DNA of 64,000 nucleotides from Micromonospora sp. RP3T (GCF_003027925.1 NZ_PYPS01000014.1:62001-126000), one strand, 5' to 3'. Positions 53,832-61,397 are shown, numbered from the stretch's first letter. A program made the numbers and translations. Notes: generated by a model not told the origin, from the letters alone.

Positions 53832-54794
53832 GTGACGCTCCCCGCCGGCTGGACGGCCCGCCGCCCCACCCTCGACGACGTCCCCGCGATCCTGGCAGTG
53901 GTGCACGCCGCCGACACGTTCGCGGTGGGTTACCCGGACTTCGACGCCGACGACGTGCGGGACGCGCTGACCGCGCCCTTCGTCGACCCGGCCCGGGACT
54001 CCTGGCTGGTCACCGACCCCGACGGGACGGCGGTGGCCTGGTCGATCCTGAGCAACCCGACCGGCGTGGGCCGGGAGTGGGTGGACGTGCTCGTCGATCC
54101 GGCCCGGGGCGTCGAGCTACGTGCCCCGCTGCTGGCCCGGTTGCTCGACCGGGTCGCCGAACGGGCCGCCGAGCGCGGCCTGCCCGCGCTGACCGCGCGC
54201 ACCGGCGCGTGCGCGCCGGAGACCCGCTGGGCGGGCGAGCTGGTCGAGGCCGGGTTCCAACGGATCAAGCGGTACGTCCGGATGAGCCGCCCGCTGACCG
54301 ACCTGCCGGCCGAGCCGGCCCCGCCGACCGGGGTGACGGTCCGGTCGCTGCGCCCCGACGACGAGGCCGACCTGCGGCTGTTCCACCGCATCCACGACAC
54401 CGCGTTCCGCGACACGCTCGACTACGAGCCGCTCGACTTCGCGCGTTGGCGGGAGCTTATCCCGGCGTACGGCAGGGTCTGGGACGAGTGGTTCCTGGCC
54501 GAGGTCGACGGCGAGCCGGCCGGTGCGTTGCAGTCCTCCGACCAGGCGGTGGAGCACGGCTCGGGCTGGGTCCGGACGCTGTCCGTGCTGCCCACCCACC
54601 GGCGGCGTGGGGTGGGCGCGGCGCTGCTGCGCCGGGCGTTCGCGGTCTACGCCGCCAAGGGGCGCGTCCGGGCCGGGCTGGGCGTGGACCTGACCAACCC
54701 GACCGCCCCGGTCACGCTCTACCGCTCGGTCGGGCTGGTCGAGGAGCGCTGGACCGACATGTACGAGCGGACCGTGGCCGCCCCGGAGGTGTGA
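53832..54794 (+). CDS. Tandem GNAT-family N-acetyltransferase
   Basis: A 320-residue protein with two GNAT domains. The N-terminal copy (about 5-150) starts WTARRPTLDDVPAILAVVH and has a degenerate acetyl-CoA loop. The C-terminal copy (about 165-310) is canonical: VRSLRPDDEADLRLFHRIH, TLSVLPTHRRRGVGAALLRRAF as the acetyl-CoA-binding A motif, then NPTAPVTLYRSVGLVEE. Such double-GNAT proteins include mycothiol synthase-like enzymes and antibiotic acetyltransferases; the substrate is unknown. GTG 53832 is preferred over the open frame upstream. Confidence 0.88.
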   Translation: MTLPAGWTARRPTLDDVPAILAVVHAADTFAVGYPDFDADDVRDALTAPFVDPARDSWLVTDPDGTAVAWSILSNPTGVGREWVDVLVDPARGVELRAPLLARLLDRVAERAAERGLPALTARTGACAPETRWAGELVEAGFQRIKRYVRMSRPLTDLPAEPAPPTGVTVRSLRPDDEADLRLFHRIHDTAFRDTLDYEPLDFARWRELIPAYGRVWDEWFLAEVDGEPAGALQSSDQAVEHGSGWVRTLSVLPTHRRRGVGAALLRRAFAVYAAKGRVRAGLGVDLTNPTAPVTLYRSVGLVEERWTDMYERTVAAPEV

Positions 54795-54868
54795 CCCGGA
54801 ACCCCCGGGCCGGGGTCGGCGAGCGGGCGGCCGGTCGTCCGGCGCACACTGTCGGAGTGGGAGACGCG

Positions 54869-55324
54869 CTACGCGGACGCCGTGCCGGTGGGGCGGGACC
54901 GCAGCTCGGTGACGTAGTCGTCCGGCGCGCCCGCCTTCTCCGCCGCGTTCGCGATCTCCGACAGGTACCACGACGTCGGCAGGCCGCCCTCGTAGCCGTC
55001 GAAGACGTAGACCCACGCGGTCACGTCCCCGTCCAGCGTCGAGATGCGGACGGTCAGCTTGCGGTAGGTGCCGGCGGTCACGCCCTCGATCTCGTCGAGC
55101 TGGGCGGCGTCGTACGGGTGGATGTCGTAGAGCGCCACGAAGACCCGGTCACCCGGGGACTCGACCACGGTGCTGACCGAGCCCTCCCAGCCGATGACGT
55201 CCTCGCCGGCGAAGGTGAGCCGCCAACCCTCCAGCCAGCCGGTGCCCACCATCGGCGAACGCGGACAGTAGGCGCGCATGCGAGCGGGGTCCAGGTTTGA
55301 GCCGTAAGCGGCGTAGAGACGCAC
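54869..55324 (-). CDS. Gamma-glutamylcyclotransferase-like protein
   Basis: A 151-residue GGCT-fold protein. The start MRLYAAYGSNLDPARM carries the YGSN substrate-binding loop, RSPMVGTGWLEGWRLTF follows, and the expected catalytic acid is in YDAAQLDEIEGV near residue 79. These features fit gamma-glutamylcyclotransferase, which releases 5-oxoproline from gamma-glutamyl peptides; actinobacteria lack glutathione as a rule, so the true substrate is open. It is convergent with the acetyltransferase and divergent from the dehydrogenase at 55431. Confidence 0.88.
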   Translation of the reverse strand: MRLYAAYGSNLDPARMRAYCPRSPMVGTGWLEGWRLTFAGEDVIGWEGSVSTVVESPGDRVFVALYDIHPYDAAQLDEIEGVTAGTYRKLTVRISTLDGDVTAWVYVFDGYEGGLPTSWYLSEIANAAEKAGAPDDYVTELRSRPTGTASA

Positions 55325-55430
55325 GGCGACGACGATAGCCCGGTCGGCGGGTGGGGGAGAATACGACGGTGCGTGTCGGGCACGACGGGGGAAAGAAAGT
55401 CACTGTGAGCACGGACGAGAGGATGGCTCA

Positions 55431-56834
55431 GTGAGCCAGATCGTGATCATCGGCGGTGGACCGGCCGGATACGAGGCGGCGCTGGTCGCCGCCCAGCTGG
55501 ACGCCGATGTCGCCGTGATCGAGGCGGAGGGCGCCGGCGGCGCCTGCGTGCTCTCCGACTGCGTGCCCTCCAAGACCTTCATCGCCAGCTCGGAAGTGGT
55601 CACCGGCTACCGGGACACCGAGGAGTTCGGGGTGCACTCCGACGGCCTGGAGGCGGTCACGGTCGACGCGCCGGCGGTGCACGAACGGGTCAAGCGGCTC
55701 GCCCTGGCCCAGTCCGCCGACATCCACGCCAAGCTGGTCAAGGCCGGGGTGGAGTTCGTCGCCGGGACCGCACGGCTCGGCGAGGACAAGCTCGGCCACA
55801 CCCACCAGGTGGTCGTCACCCCCGCCGACGGCGCGGCCCCGTACCCGATCGACGCCGCCACCGTGCTGGTCGCCACCGGCGCGACCCCGCGCCAGCTCCC
55901 CACCGCGCTCCCCGACGGGGAGCGCATCCTGACCTGGCGTCAGGTGTACGACCTGCCCGAGCTGCCCGAGCACCTGATCGTGGTGGGCTCCGGTGTCACC
56001 GGCGCCGAGTTCGCCAGCGCCTACCTGGCGATGGGCGTCCGGGTCACGCTGGTCTCGAGCCGGGACCGGGTGATGCCGCACGAGGACGCCGACGCCGCGA
56101 TGGCGATCGAGCGGGTGTTCCGCAACCGGGGCATGAGCATCCTCAACAACTCCCGGGCCGAGGCGGTCCGCCGGGTCGGCGACGGCGTGGAGGTGGTGCT
56201 CTCCGACGGCCGGCAGGTCACCGGCTCGCACGCGCTGATCGCGGTCGGCTCGATCCCGAACACCGCCGACCTGGGCCTGGCCGAGTACGGCGTCGAGCTG
56301 GCCCGGGGCGGCTACGTCACGGTCGACCGGGTCTCCCGTACCAACGTGCCGGGCGTCTACGCGGCCGGCGACTGCACCGGCGTGCTGCCGCTGGCGAGCG
56401 TCGCGGCCATGCAGGGCCGGATCGCGATGTGGCACGCGCTGGGCGAGGCGGTGCGACCGCTGCGCCTGCGTACCGTCGCGGCGAACGTCTTCACCGATCC
56501 GGAACTGGCCACCGTCGGTGTGTCGCAGGACGAGGTGGACGCCGGCCGGACCCCGGCCCGCCAGGTGATGCTGCCGCTGTCCGGCAACGCCCGGGCGAAG
56601 ATGGACGATCTGGCCGACGGCTTCGTGAAGCTGTTCTGCCGGCCGGCCAGCGGTCAGGTGATCGGCGGCGTGGTGGTGGCGCCGAAGGCCAGCGAGCTGA
56701 TCCTGCCGATCACCATGGCGGTGGAGAACAACCTCACCGTCAACGAGCTGGCCCAGACCATCACGATCTATCCGAGCCTGTCCGGCTCGATCACCGAGGC
56801 CGCCCGCCAGCTCATGCTGCACGAGCTGGAGTGA
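55431..56834 (+). CDS. NAD(P)H-quinone dehydrogenase, LpdA-like flavoprotein
   Basis: A 467-residue FAD-dependent pyridine-nucleotide disulfide oxidoreductase, close to the M. tuberculosis Rv3303c (LpdA) type. FAD site IIGGGPAGYEAALVA, GGACVLSDCVPSKTF with a CxxxxC pair, NAD(P) site VVGSGVTGAEFASAY near residue 188, and YAAGDCTGV are all present. The C-terminal His-Glu pair of lipoamide dehydrogenases is missing: the segment reads TIYPSLSGSI. Quinone reduction rather than dithiol chemistry is therefore likely. GTG 55431 has GAGAGGA upstream. Confidence 0.9.
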   Translation: MSQIVIIGGGPAGYEAALVAAQLDADVAVIEAEGAGGACVLSDCVPSKTFIASSEVVTGYRDTEEFGVHSDGLEAVTVDAPAVHERVKRLALAQSADIHAKLVKAGVEFVAGTARLGEDKLGHTHQVVVTPADGAAPYPIDAATVLVATGATPRQLPTALPDGERILTWRQVYDLPELPEHLIVVGSGVTGAEFASAYLAMGVRVTLVSSRDRVMPHEDADAAMAIERVFRNRGMSILNNSRAEAVRRVGDGVEVVLSDGRQVTGSHALIAVGSIPNTADLGLAEYGVELARGGYVTVDRVSRTNVPGVYAAGDCTGVLPLASVAAMQGRIAMWHALGEAVRPLRLRTVAANVFTDPELATVGVSQDEVDAGRTPARQVMLPLSGNARAKMDDLADGFVKLFCRPASGQVIGGVVVAPKASELILPITMAVENNLTVNELAQTITIYPSLSGSITEAARQLMLHELE

Positions 56835-56861
56835 CGCCTGAGACAGTGGCCGTCGTTGTCG

Positions 56862-57251
56862 CTACGTCCACCACCACTGCGCAATCGAAGGAATCGGCGA
56901 TCTTGTCATCTCTATCCGAGCGGTGTGAAAGCCCCTCTTCGGGCCGGACTGGCCGACGCACCGCTCTCCAACAGGCGCGGCGCACGTCGGGCAGGGCTTG
57001 CTGACCCTCTTCGCGATCACGTTGGGGTGCGGGAAAGCCTCCGACAGGACTATCGCCGTCACCCACAGGATGCACACTCCGACGAGTAGCACCGCAAGCA
57101 GGACGACGAGCGGTTGGGCTGTCAGGTACCCGAATGCCGTGGCGATCAGGTAGATGACGGCGGCGGCCACGAGATTGGCAAGCACGTTGACACCGACATC
57201 ACGCATGAAGCCCTTGAACCGGCCACCAGAGGGCCCTGCCGCGGCGCTCAT
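56862..57251 (-). CDS. Small membrane protein with zinc-binding C-terminal motif
   Basis: A 129-residue protein not belonging to a family I can name. Two hydrophobic segments (about 23-43 and 47-70) are followed by a compact motif CPTCAAPVGERCVGQSG then FHTARI (about 87-112), giving C-x2-C-x7-C with a trailing H-x2-R, as in small phage and plasmid zinc-finger proteins. The DNA is visibly less GC-rich than its neighbours and third positions are less biased, suggesting acquisition. A TATGGT box 6 bases before ATG 57251 indicates a leaderless transcript. Function unknown. Confidence 0.8.
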   Translation of the reverse strand: MSAAAGPSGGRFKGFMRDVGVNVLANLVAAAVIYLIATAFGYLTAQPLVVLLAVLLVGVCILWVTAIVLSEAFPHPNVIAKRVSKPCPTCAAPVGERCVGQSGPKRGFHTARIEMTRSPIPSIAQWWWT

Positions 57252-57324
57252 GTCTTCACCATAGAGCGGTTTCGCTATCCGGCCGGCTCGGTACCGCCGG
57301 CATGACGCTGCGAAACAGCCACAC

Positions 57325-58242
57325 TCACAGGTGAAGTTCGCCGGTCGCGGCCAGGGCGCAGCGGCCGGTGAGCCTGGTTCCCTCGGGTGCGACGTCGATG
57401 GTCAGGACCGACGGGCGGCCCATCGCGCTGCCCTGAAGGAACCGCACCCGGTCGCCGACGAGCCCACGGCGGTGCAGGTGGGCGGCGAGCGGACCGGCCG
57501 CGGTGCCGGTGGCCGGGTCCTCGTCGATCCCGACCGTCGGGTTGAAGAACCGGCAGTACGCGTCGTGCCCGGTGCCGACGTCGCCGGACCGGCTGTAGAC
57601 GTAGCAGCCCTCGGCCCCGAGGTCCGCCAGGACCCGCGCCAGGGCCGGCCCGTGGGGGTCGACGGCGTCGACGTCCCGGGGGGAGGCCAGGGCGACGAGC
57701 AGATGGGTGCTGCCGACGGACCCGGTGACCGGGGGAAGCGCCGGGTCCAGCCGTACCGGCTCGCTTCCGGTGAGTGCCTCGCCCAGCGCCTGCGCCGTCA
57801 CCGGGGCCTCGGCCAGCTCGACCGGCCCCTGGTCGAGACCGATGGTGAGCACCCCGTCGTCGGCGTCGATGTGCACCGGCAGCGCCCGGCCGCCGAGCTG
57901 CTGGACGGCTCCCGGTGCCCGCGCGGCGCCGATCGTGACGAGCCACCACCAGGCGCCGAGCGCGTTGTGGCCGGCCCCGCCCACCTCGTCGCCGCCGGGC
58001 GTGAAGGACCGCAGCGAGTGGTCGGCCCCCGGCAGGGTGGGGCGGGAGACGAACGTGGTCTCGGAGAGGTTGAACTCGACGGCGATGGCGGCCATCTGCG
58101 CGTCGGTGAGATCGTCGGCGTCGGTGATGACCGCGAGCGGGTTGCCGGTGAGCGGACGGTCGGCGAAGACGTCGACCACGGCGTACGGGTGGGTGTCCCG
58201 GTTCCGGCTCGCGTCCGGCGTCATCGATCGAGGAGTGTCCAC
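57325..58242 (-). CDS. PhzF-family isomerase/epimerase-like protein
   Basis: A 305-residue two-domain diaminopimelate-epimerase-fold protein of the PhzF family. Key segments: YAVVDVFADRPLTGNPLAVI near the N-terminus, VEFNLSETTFV containing the conserved catalytic Glu, FTPGGDEVGGAGHNALGA, and DEDPATGTAAGPLAAHL near residue 240. Named for phenazine biosynthesis but widespread without it; no phenazine genes are nearby. ATG 58242 is used; the first 17 residues are a polar extension. The substrate is unknown. Confidence 0.9.
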   Translation of the reverse strand: MDTPRSMTPDASRNRDTHPYAVVDVFADRPLTGNPLAVITDADDLTDAQMAAIAVEFNLSETTFVSRPTLPGADHSLRSFTPGGDEVGGAGHNALGAWWWLVTIGAARAPGAVQQLGGRALPVHIDADDGVLTIGLDQGPVELAEAPVTAQALGEALTGSEPVRLDPALPPVTGSVGSTHLLVALASPRDVDAVDPHGPALARVLADLGAEGCYVYSRSGDVGTGHDAYCRFFNPTVGIDEDPATGTAAGPLAAHLHRRGLVGDRVRFLQGSAMGRPSVLTIDVAPEGTRLTGRCALAATGELHL

Positions 58243-58251
58243 GCGGTCACG

Positions 58252-58482
58252 CTAACCATTCGCGTCAGGCCACGTCGAGCCGGAAAAGCCCGCCGCTTCC
58301 GCCAACTGGGCCTGTGTCATGCCCGACTGCTTACGGATCTCCGCCAACTGTGCGCCGCTGACCGAGGCCAGCATCTGCTCCCTGAGCCGGCTGCGGCGGG
58401 CCACCCGCTCGGCGTCGTCCCAGGAGGGGGCGACCTCCCGAGCCTTCGCCTTGACGTCGCGCCAGTTCGCCCAATCGGTCAT
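58252..58482 (-). pseudogene. Decayed XRE-type helix-turn-helix regulator
   Basis: A 76-codon frame whose first 65 residues match small XRE regulators: NWRDVKAKAREVAPSWDDAERVARR, then LREQMLASVSGAQLAEIRKQ and MTQAQLAEAAGF. The helix-turn-helix then stops at SGSTWPDANG instead of continuing to the recognition helix. In the next frame the DNA reads FRLDVA followed by a stop, which resembles the normal C-terminus of such proteins. An internal deletion with frame change is the simplest explanation. It is paralogous to the frame end at 58527-58724. Confidence 0.7.
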
Positions 58483-58526
58483 GTCCGGTCTTTCTTCGAG
58501 CTGATCAAGTGTTCCCGGACCGTTCC

Positions 58527-58724
58527 CTAGTCGACCGAAGCCTCGGTCCGGGACGGCGGCGGGTCCGGCTCCTCGCCGGCCCGGTCGGGCCGTGGCCCGT
58601 CGACCGCGGCCAGCATCTGCTTCCTGAGCTGCCGGCGTCGGGCCACCCGCTCGGGGTCGTTCCAGGTGGGGTCGAGTCGCCGGGCCTGCGCCCCGACGTC
58701 GCGCCAGTTCGTTCCGTCATTCAT
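58527..58724 (-). CDS. Possible internal product: small XRE-N-terminal-like protein
   Basis: ATG 58724 lies inside the DedA frame and has GGAGGA 9 bases upstream, a better ribosome site than most in the window. It would give 65 residues: NWRDVGAQARRLDPTWNDPERVARRRQLRKQMLAAVDG, in pieces similar to the neighbour at 58252, then a Pro/Glu-rich end without any helix-turn-helix. Either this is a separate remnant gene or the C-terminus of the fusion. Confidence 0.5.
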   Translation of the reverse strand: MNDGTNWRDVGAQARRLDPTWNDPERVARRRQLRKQMLAAVDGPRPDRAGEEPDPPPSRTEASVD

Positions 58725-59363
58725 GATCGGTTCTCCTCCGCTGTGGTCACGTGCTCGTGGTGTCGCTCCGGCCGGCTGGGGCTGCCGGGTGCTGAACCAG
58801 GTCATCACCCAGCCGGCCGCCGCGAACCCGAGCGCGGCCAGGCCGCCGATCAGCAGCAGCCGCCACCCCGACTGGGTGAGCGCCCGGCCGCCCAGGTGAC
58901 CGACGAGCGTGCCGTAGCCGGCCCAGCCGACGGCCGCCACCGCCTCGTAGCCCAGGAAGAGGCGGTACGGGTAGCGGCTGCGGCCGGCCGAGAAACAGGC
59001 CGCCATCCGGCCGCCGGGCACGAACCGGCAGAGCAGGATCACCAGCGGTCCGGGCTCGCGCAGCCGGCGGGTGGCCCGGGTGACGGCCCGCCGGGCCCGC
59101 CCCGGTGTCGCGTCCCGGGTCGCCCGTCGGGCCGGCGTGGTGCGGCCGAGCAGGTAGCAGGCCAGGTCACCGACGAAGACGCCGGCCGCGCCGACCGCGA
59201 TGGTGAGCGGCAGGCTGAGTCCGCCGTACACGGTCAGCGCGCCGGTGGTGATCATGACGATCTGGGTCGGCACCACCGGGACGAAGGCGTCGGCGACCAG
59301 CAGCGTCAACAGCAGCGCGTACGCCCACATGGGCGACGTGACGCCGGCGATGAGGTCAGCCAT
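58527..59363 (-). CDS. DedA-family membrane protein fused in frame to a regulator-like tail
   Basis: A 278-residue frame. Residues 1 to about 212 form a DedA/SNARE-associated membrane protein: LLTLLVADAFVPVVPTQIV, GVFVGDLACYLLGR, CRFVPGGRMAACFSAG and a final hydrophobic segment. DedA proteins act in membrane homeostasis and lipid carrier flipping. No stop occurs after the membrane part; the frame continues into MNDGTNWRDVGAQARRLDP, a paralog of the decayed XRE gene, ending in a Pro/Glu-rich tail. ATG 59363 matches the DedA start. Normal homologues end near residue 210, so a stop codon has probably been lost. Confidence 0.8.
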   Translation of the reverse strand: MADLIAGVTSPMWAYALLLTLLVADAFVPVVPTQIVMITTGALTVYGGLSLPLTIAVGAAGVFVGDLACYLLGRTTPARRATRDATPGRARRAVTRATRRLREPGPLVILLCRFVPGGRMAACFSAGRSRYPYRLFLGYEAVAAVGWAGYGTLVGHLGGRALTQSGWRLLLIGGLAALGFAAAGWVMTWFSTRQPQPAGATPRARDHSGGEPIMNDGTNWRDVGAQARRLDPTWNDPERVARRRQLRKQMLAAVDGPRPDRAGEEPDPPPSRTEASVD

Positions 59364-59607
59364 GACCGCCGCCGGGGATCGGGCGGGGCGGCGGATCCGA
59401 GCGCACCGGCGTACCGTTGACGGGACGCGGCACCGGTGCCGTCGGGTCCCCCGTTCCCGATGCCCGAGCCGCCGCGGGTCGCCGGCAGGTCCCGTGCCGG
59501 CGACCCGCACCCGGCCTCCGCTGTCGGGCCTGCGACAGCACGCCTCCCTGAGCGCCCGTCCTCGATACGATCTTGGGCCTCAGCAGCACTCGCGCACAGG
59601 AGGCTCC

Positions 59608-59886
59608 ATGGTTTCCACCCTGCTCCGGGGTGTGTTCGCTCTGACCCTGGCGATCGGCGGCGGCACGGCCGTCGCGGTCGCCCCGGCGGAGGCGGCGGCC
59701 AAGACATACAAGAACTGCACCGAGCTGAACAAGACCTACAAGCACGGCGTCGGCAAGAAGGGCGCGAAGGACAAGGTGCGCGGCACCACCAAGCCGGTCA
59801 CCAACTTCACGGTGTCCACCACCGTCTACAACAAGAACACGAAGCTCGACCGGGACAAGGACGGCGTGGCCTGCGAGAAGCGCTGA
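59608..59886 (+). CDS. Secreted excalibur calcium-binding-domain protein
   Basis: A 92-residue exported protein. A signal peptide (about 1-30, ending AEAAA) is followed by the excalibur domain: YKNCTELNKTYKHGVGK, then KLDRDKDGVACEK, the calcium-binding DxDxDGxxCE loop with a conserved cysteine pair. AGGAGG lies 5 bases before ATG 59608. The domain is found in extracellular nucleases and surface proteins; alone it may bind calcium in the wall. Transcribed divergently from the DedA gene with a 244-base gap in which I see nothing else definite. Confidence 0.92.
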   Translation: MVSTLLRGVFALTLAIGGGTAVAVAPAEAAAKTYKNCTELNKTYKHGVGKKGAKDKVRGTTKPVTNFTVSTTVYNKNTKLDRDKDGVACEKR

Positions 59887-59942
59887 CCCGCCACCGGCGG
59901 CGCGGCCTGGAAAAGCGGTCGCGCCGTCCGGTAGGCCGGCCG

Positions 59943-59948
59943 TACGGT
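59943..59948 (+). promoter_or_regulatory. -10 box of the ThrRS leader transcript
   Basis: TACGGT ends 6 bases before the leader-peptide ATG at 59955. There is no ribosome site, so the transcript probably starts at the leader codon. Confidence 0.6.
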
Positions 59949-59954
59949 CATCGC

Positions 59955-60008
59955 ATGCGCAGCGCGGTGAGGACCACGACGCCGGGAGTTCCCGGCGCGC
60001 CGCACTGA
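59955..60008 (+). CDS. Threonine-rich leader peptide (attenuator)
   Basis: A 17-codon frame, MRSAVRTTTPGVPGAPH, 97 bases ahead of the ThrRS-like gene. Three consecutive Thr codons (ACC ACG ACG, 59973-59981) immediately precede a GCCGGG-AGTT-CCCGGC hairpin (59981-59996). A stronger 11-bp hairpin follows the stop codon. Starved of charged Thr-tRNA, a ribosome stalled on these codons would disrupt the first hairpin. This is the layout of ribosome-mediated attenuation, with leaderless initiation as known for other actinobacterial leader peptides. Short size means chance cannot be excluded. Confidence 0.7.
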   Translation: MRSAVRTTTPGVPGAPH

Positions 60009-60020
60009 CGTTTCCGTCGA

Positions 60021-60053
60021 CGAGGCCCCGGGGCGATCCGCTCCGGGGCCTCG
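60021..60053 (+). terminator. Attenuator hairpin in the ThrRS leader
   Basis: CGAGGCCCCGG (60021-60031) pairs perfectly with CCGGGGCCTCG (60043-60053), loop 11 bases, 12 bases after the leader-peptide stop. The GGGG at its base could instead pair with the TTCCCGG of the upstream hairpin, giving an antiterminator. No T-run follows, as for other terminators here. Confidence 0.65.
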
Positions 60054-60105
60054 CGGCGTTCCGGGCCAGCTCGCCTCCGGGTCGTACCCGATCAAGGAGA
60101 GCGAC

Positions 60106-61323
60106 ATGATCGACCACCGTAGGCTCGGCCGGGACCTGGAACTGTTCGTCACCGACCCGCTCGCGGGCGCCGGACTGCCGATCTGGCTGCCGGCCGGCGC
60201 CGCCGCCCGGCACGCCGTCGAGGAGTACGTGCGGGAGCTGGAACGCCGGGCCGGCTACCGGCACGTCTACTCGCCGCCGCTGGGCCGGCGGGAGCTGTTC
60301 GAACGGTCCGGGCACCTGGGCTGGTTCGCCGACGACATGTTCCCGCCGATGCGGCTGAGCGCCGATGACGAGTTCGTGCTGCGCCCGGCGCTCTGCCCGC
60401 ACCACGCGCTGGTGTTCCGCGCCCGCGGCCGGTCCTACCGGGAGCTGCCGCTGCGCGTCGCCGAGCTGGGCGGAATGTACCGCGCGGAGCGCTCCGGCGT
60501 GCTCGGCGGGCTGTCCCGGGTGCGCGCCATCTCGCTCAACGACGCGCACAACTTCTGCGCGCTGGAGCAGGTCGGCGACGAGATCCGGGAGATCCTGCGG
60601 CTGATCGGCGAGGCGCACGCCGCGCTCGGCGTCCGGCCGGCCGGGTTCCGCCTGTCGCTGCGCGGGCCGGGGCAACGGTACGTCGGTGACGACGCCGGTT
60701 GGGCGCGGGCCGAGGAGCTGCTCCGCGCCGCGCTCGACGGGGTGGACGCCGTCGAGGCCCCCGGCGAGGCCGCGTTCTACGGTCCGAAGATCGACATCCA
60801 GATCGTGGACGCGGCCGGCCGGGAGTCGACCATCTCCACCGTGCAGCTCGACTTCGACAAGCCGGAGCGGTTCGACCTGTCGTACACCGACTCGGACGGG
60901 CGGCGGAAGCGGCCGGTGATGGTGCACCGGAGCCTCGTCGGCAGCATGGAGCGGCTGTTCGCGTACCTGATCGAGGTGCACCAGGGCGCGTTCCCGGCCT
61001 GGTACGCCCCGGTGCAGTTGCTCCTGCTCCCGGTCGACGACGCGCAGGCCGACGCGGCCGGTCGGCTGGCCCGGGAGGCGGAGGCGGCCGGCCTGCGGGT
61101 CGAGGTCGACGCCGGCGGCTCGCTCGGCGCGCGCATCCGGGACGCGTCCCGCCGGCGCGTCCCGTACGTCGGGGTGGTCGGCGCCCGGGAGGCGGCCGAC
61201 GGTGCGGTGTCGCTGCGCCTGCGCGACGGGCGCGGGTTGGCCCCGATGCCCGCCGCGGACGCGTTGGCCCTCATCGGCGCCGTGGTCGCGAGCCGATCGG
61301 CCGGCCTGCTCCCGCCGGCCTGA
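60106..61323 (+). CDS. Threonyl-tRNA synthetase paralog lacking TGS and editing domains
   Basis: A 405-residue class II synthetase consisting of the catalytic core and the anticodon-binding domain. The zinc/threonine ligands are Cys97 (LRPALCPHH), His148 (DAHNFC) and His274 (MVHRSLVGSMERLFAYLIE). Their spacing (51 and 126) equals that of E. coli ThrRS Cys334, His385 and His511, so threonine recognition is probably retained. Motif 2 is YRAERSGVLGGLSRVRA. The TGS and editing domains are absent. AAGGAGA lies 6 bases before ATG 60106. It may be a drug-resistant or stress-induced second ThrRS controlled by the threonine leader upstream. Confidence 0.88.
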   Translation: MIDHRRLGRDLELFVTDPLAGAGLPIWLPAGAAARHAVEEYVRELERRAGYRHVYSPPLGRRELFERSGHLGWFADDMFPPMRLSADDEFVLRPALCPHHALVFRARGRSYRELPLRVAELGGMYRAERSGVLGGLSRVRAISLNDAHNFCALEQVGDEIREILRLIGEAHAALGVRPAGFRLSLRGPGQRYVGDDAGWARAEELLRAALDGVDAVEAPGEAAFYGPKIDIQIVDAAGRESTISTVQLDFDKPERFDLSYTDSDGRRKRPVMVHRSLVGSMERLFAYLIEVHQGAFPAWYAPVQLLLLPVDDAQADAAGRLAREAEAAGLRVEVDAGGSLGARIRDASRRRVPYVGVVGAREAADGAVSLRLRDGRGLAPMPAADALALIGAVVASRSAGLLPPA

Positions 61324-61329
61324 CCCGGC

Positions 61330-61368
61330 CGCGCCGCCCGGGTGACGGGCCGTCACCCGGGCGGCGCG
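61330..61368. terminator. Near-perfect 39-bp palindrome between convergent genes
   Basis: Arms of 19 bases (61330-61348 with 61350-61368) around a single central base, 6 bases after the ThrRS-like stop and 29 before the convergent ABC gene stop. It probably acts as a terminator in both directions. Confidence 0.85.
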
Positions 61369-61397
61369 CGGTGTCCGGGCTGTCGCCGGGTCCACTG

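Noticed and set aside
59887..60105. T-box riboswitch upstream of the ThrRS-like gene
   Set aside because: No T-box consensus sequence or specifier-loop structure was seen, and only about 100 bases separate the leader peptide from the gene. The Thr leader peptide explains the region better.
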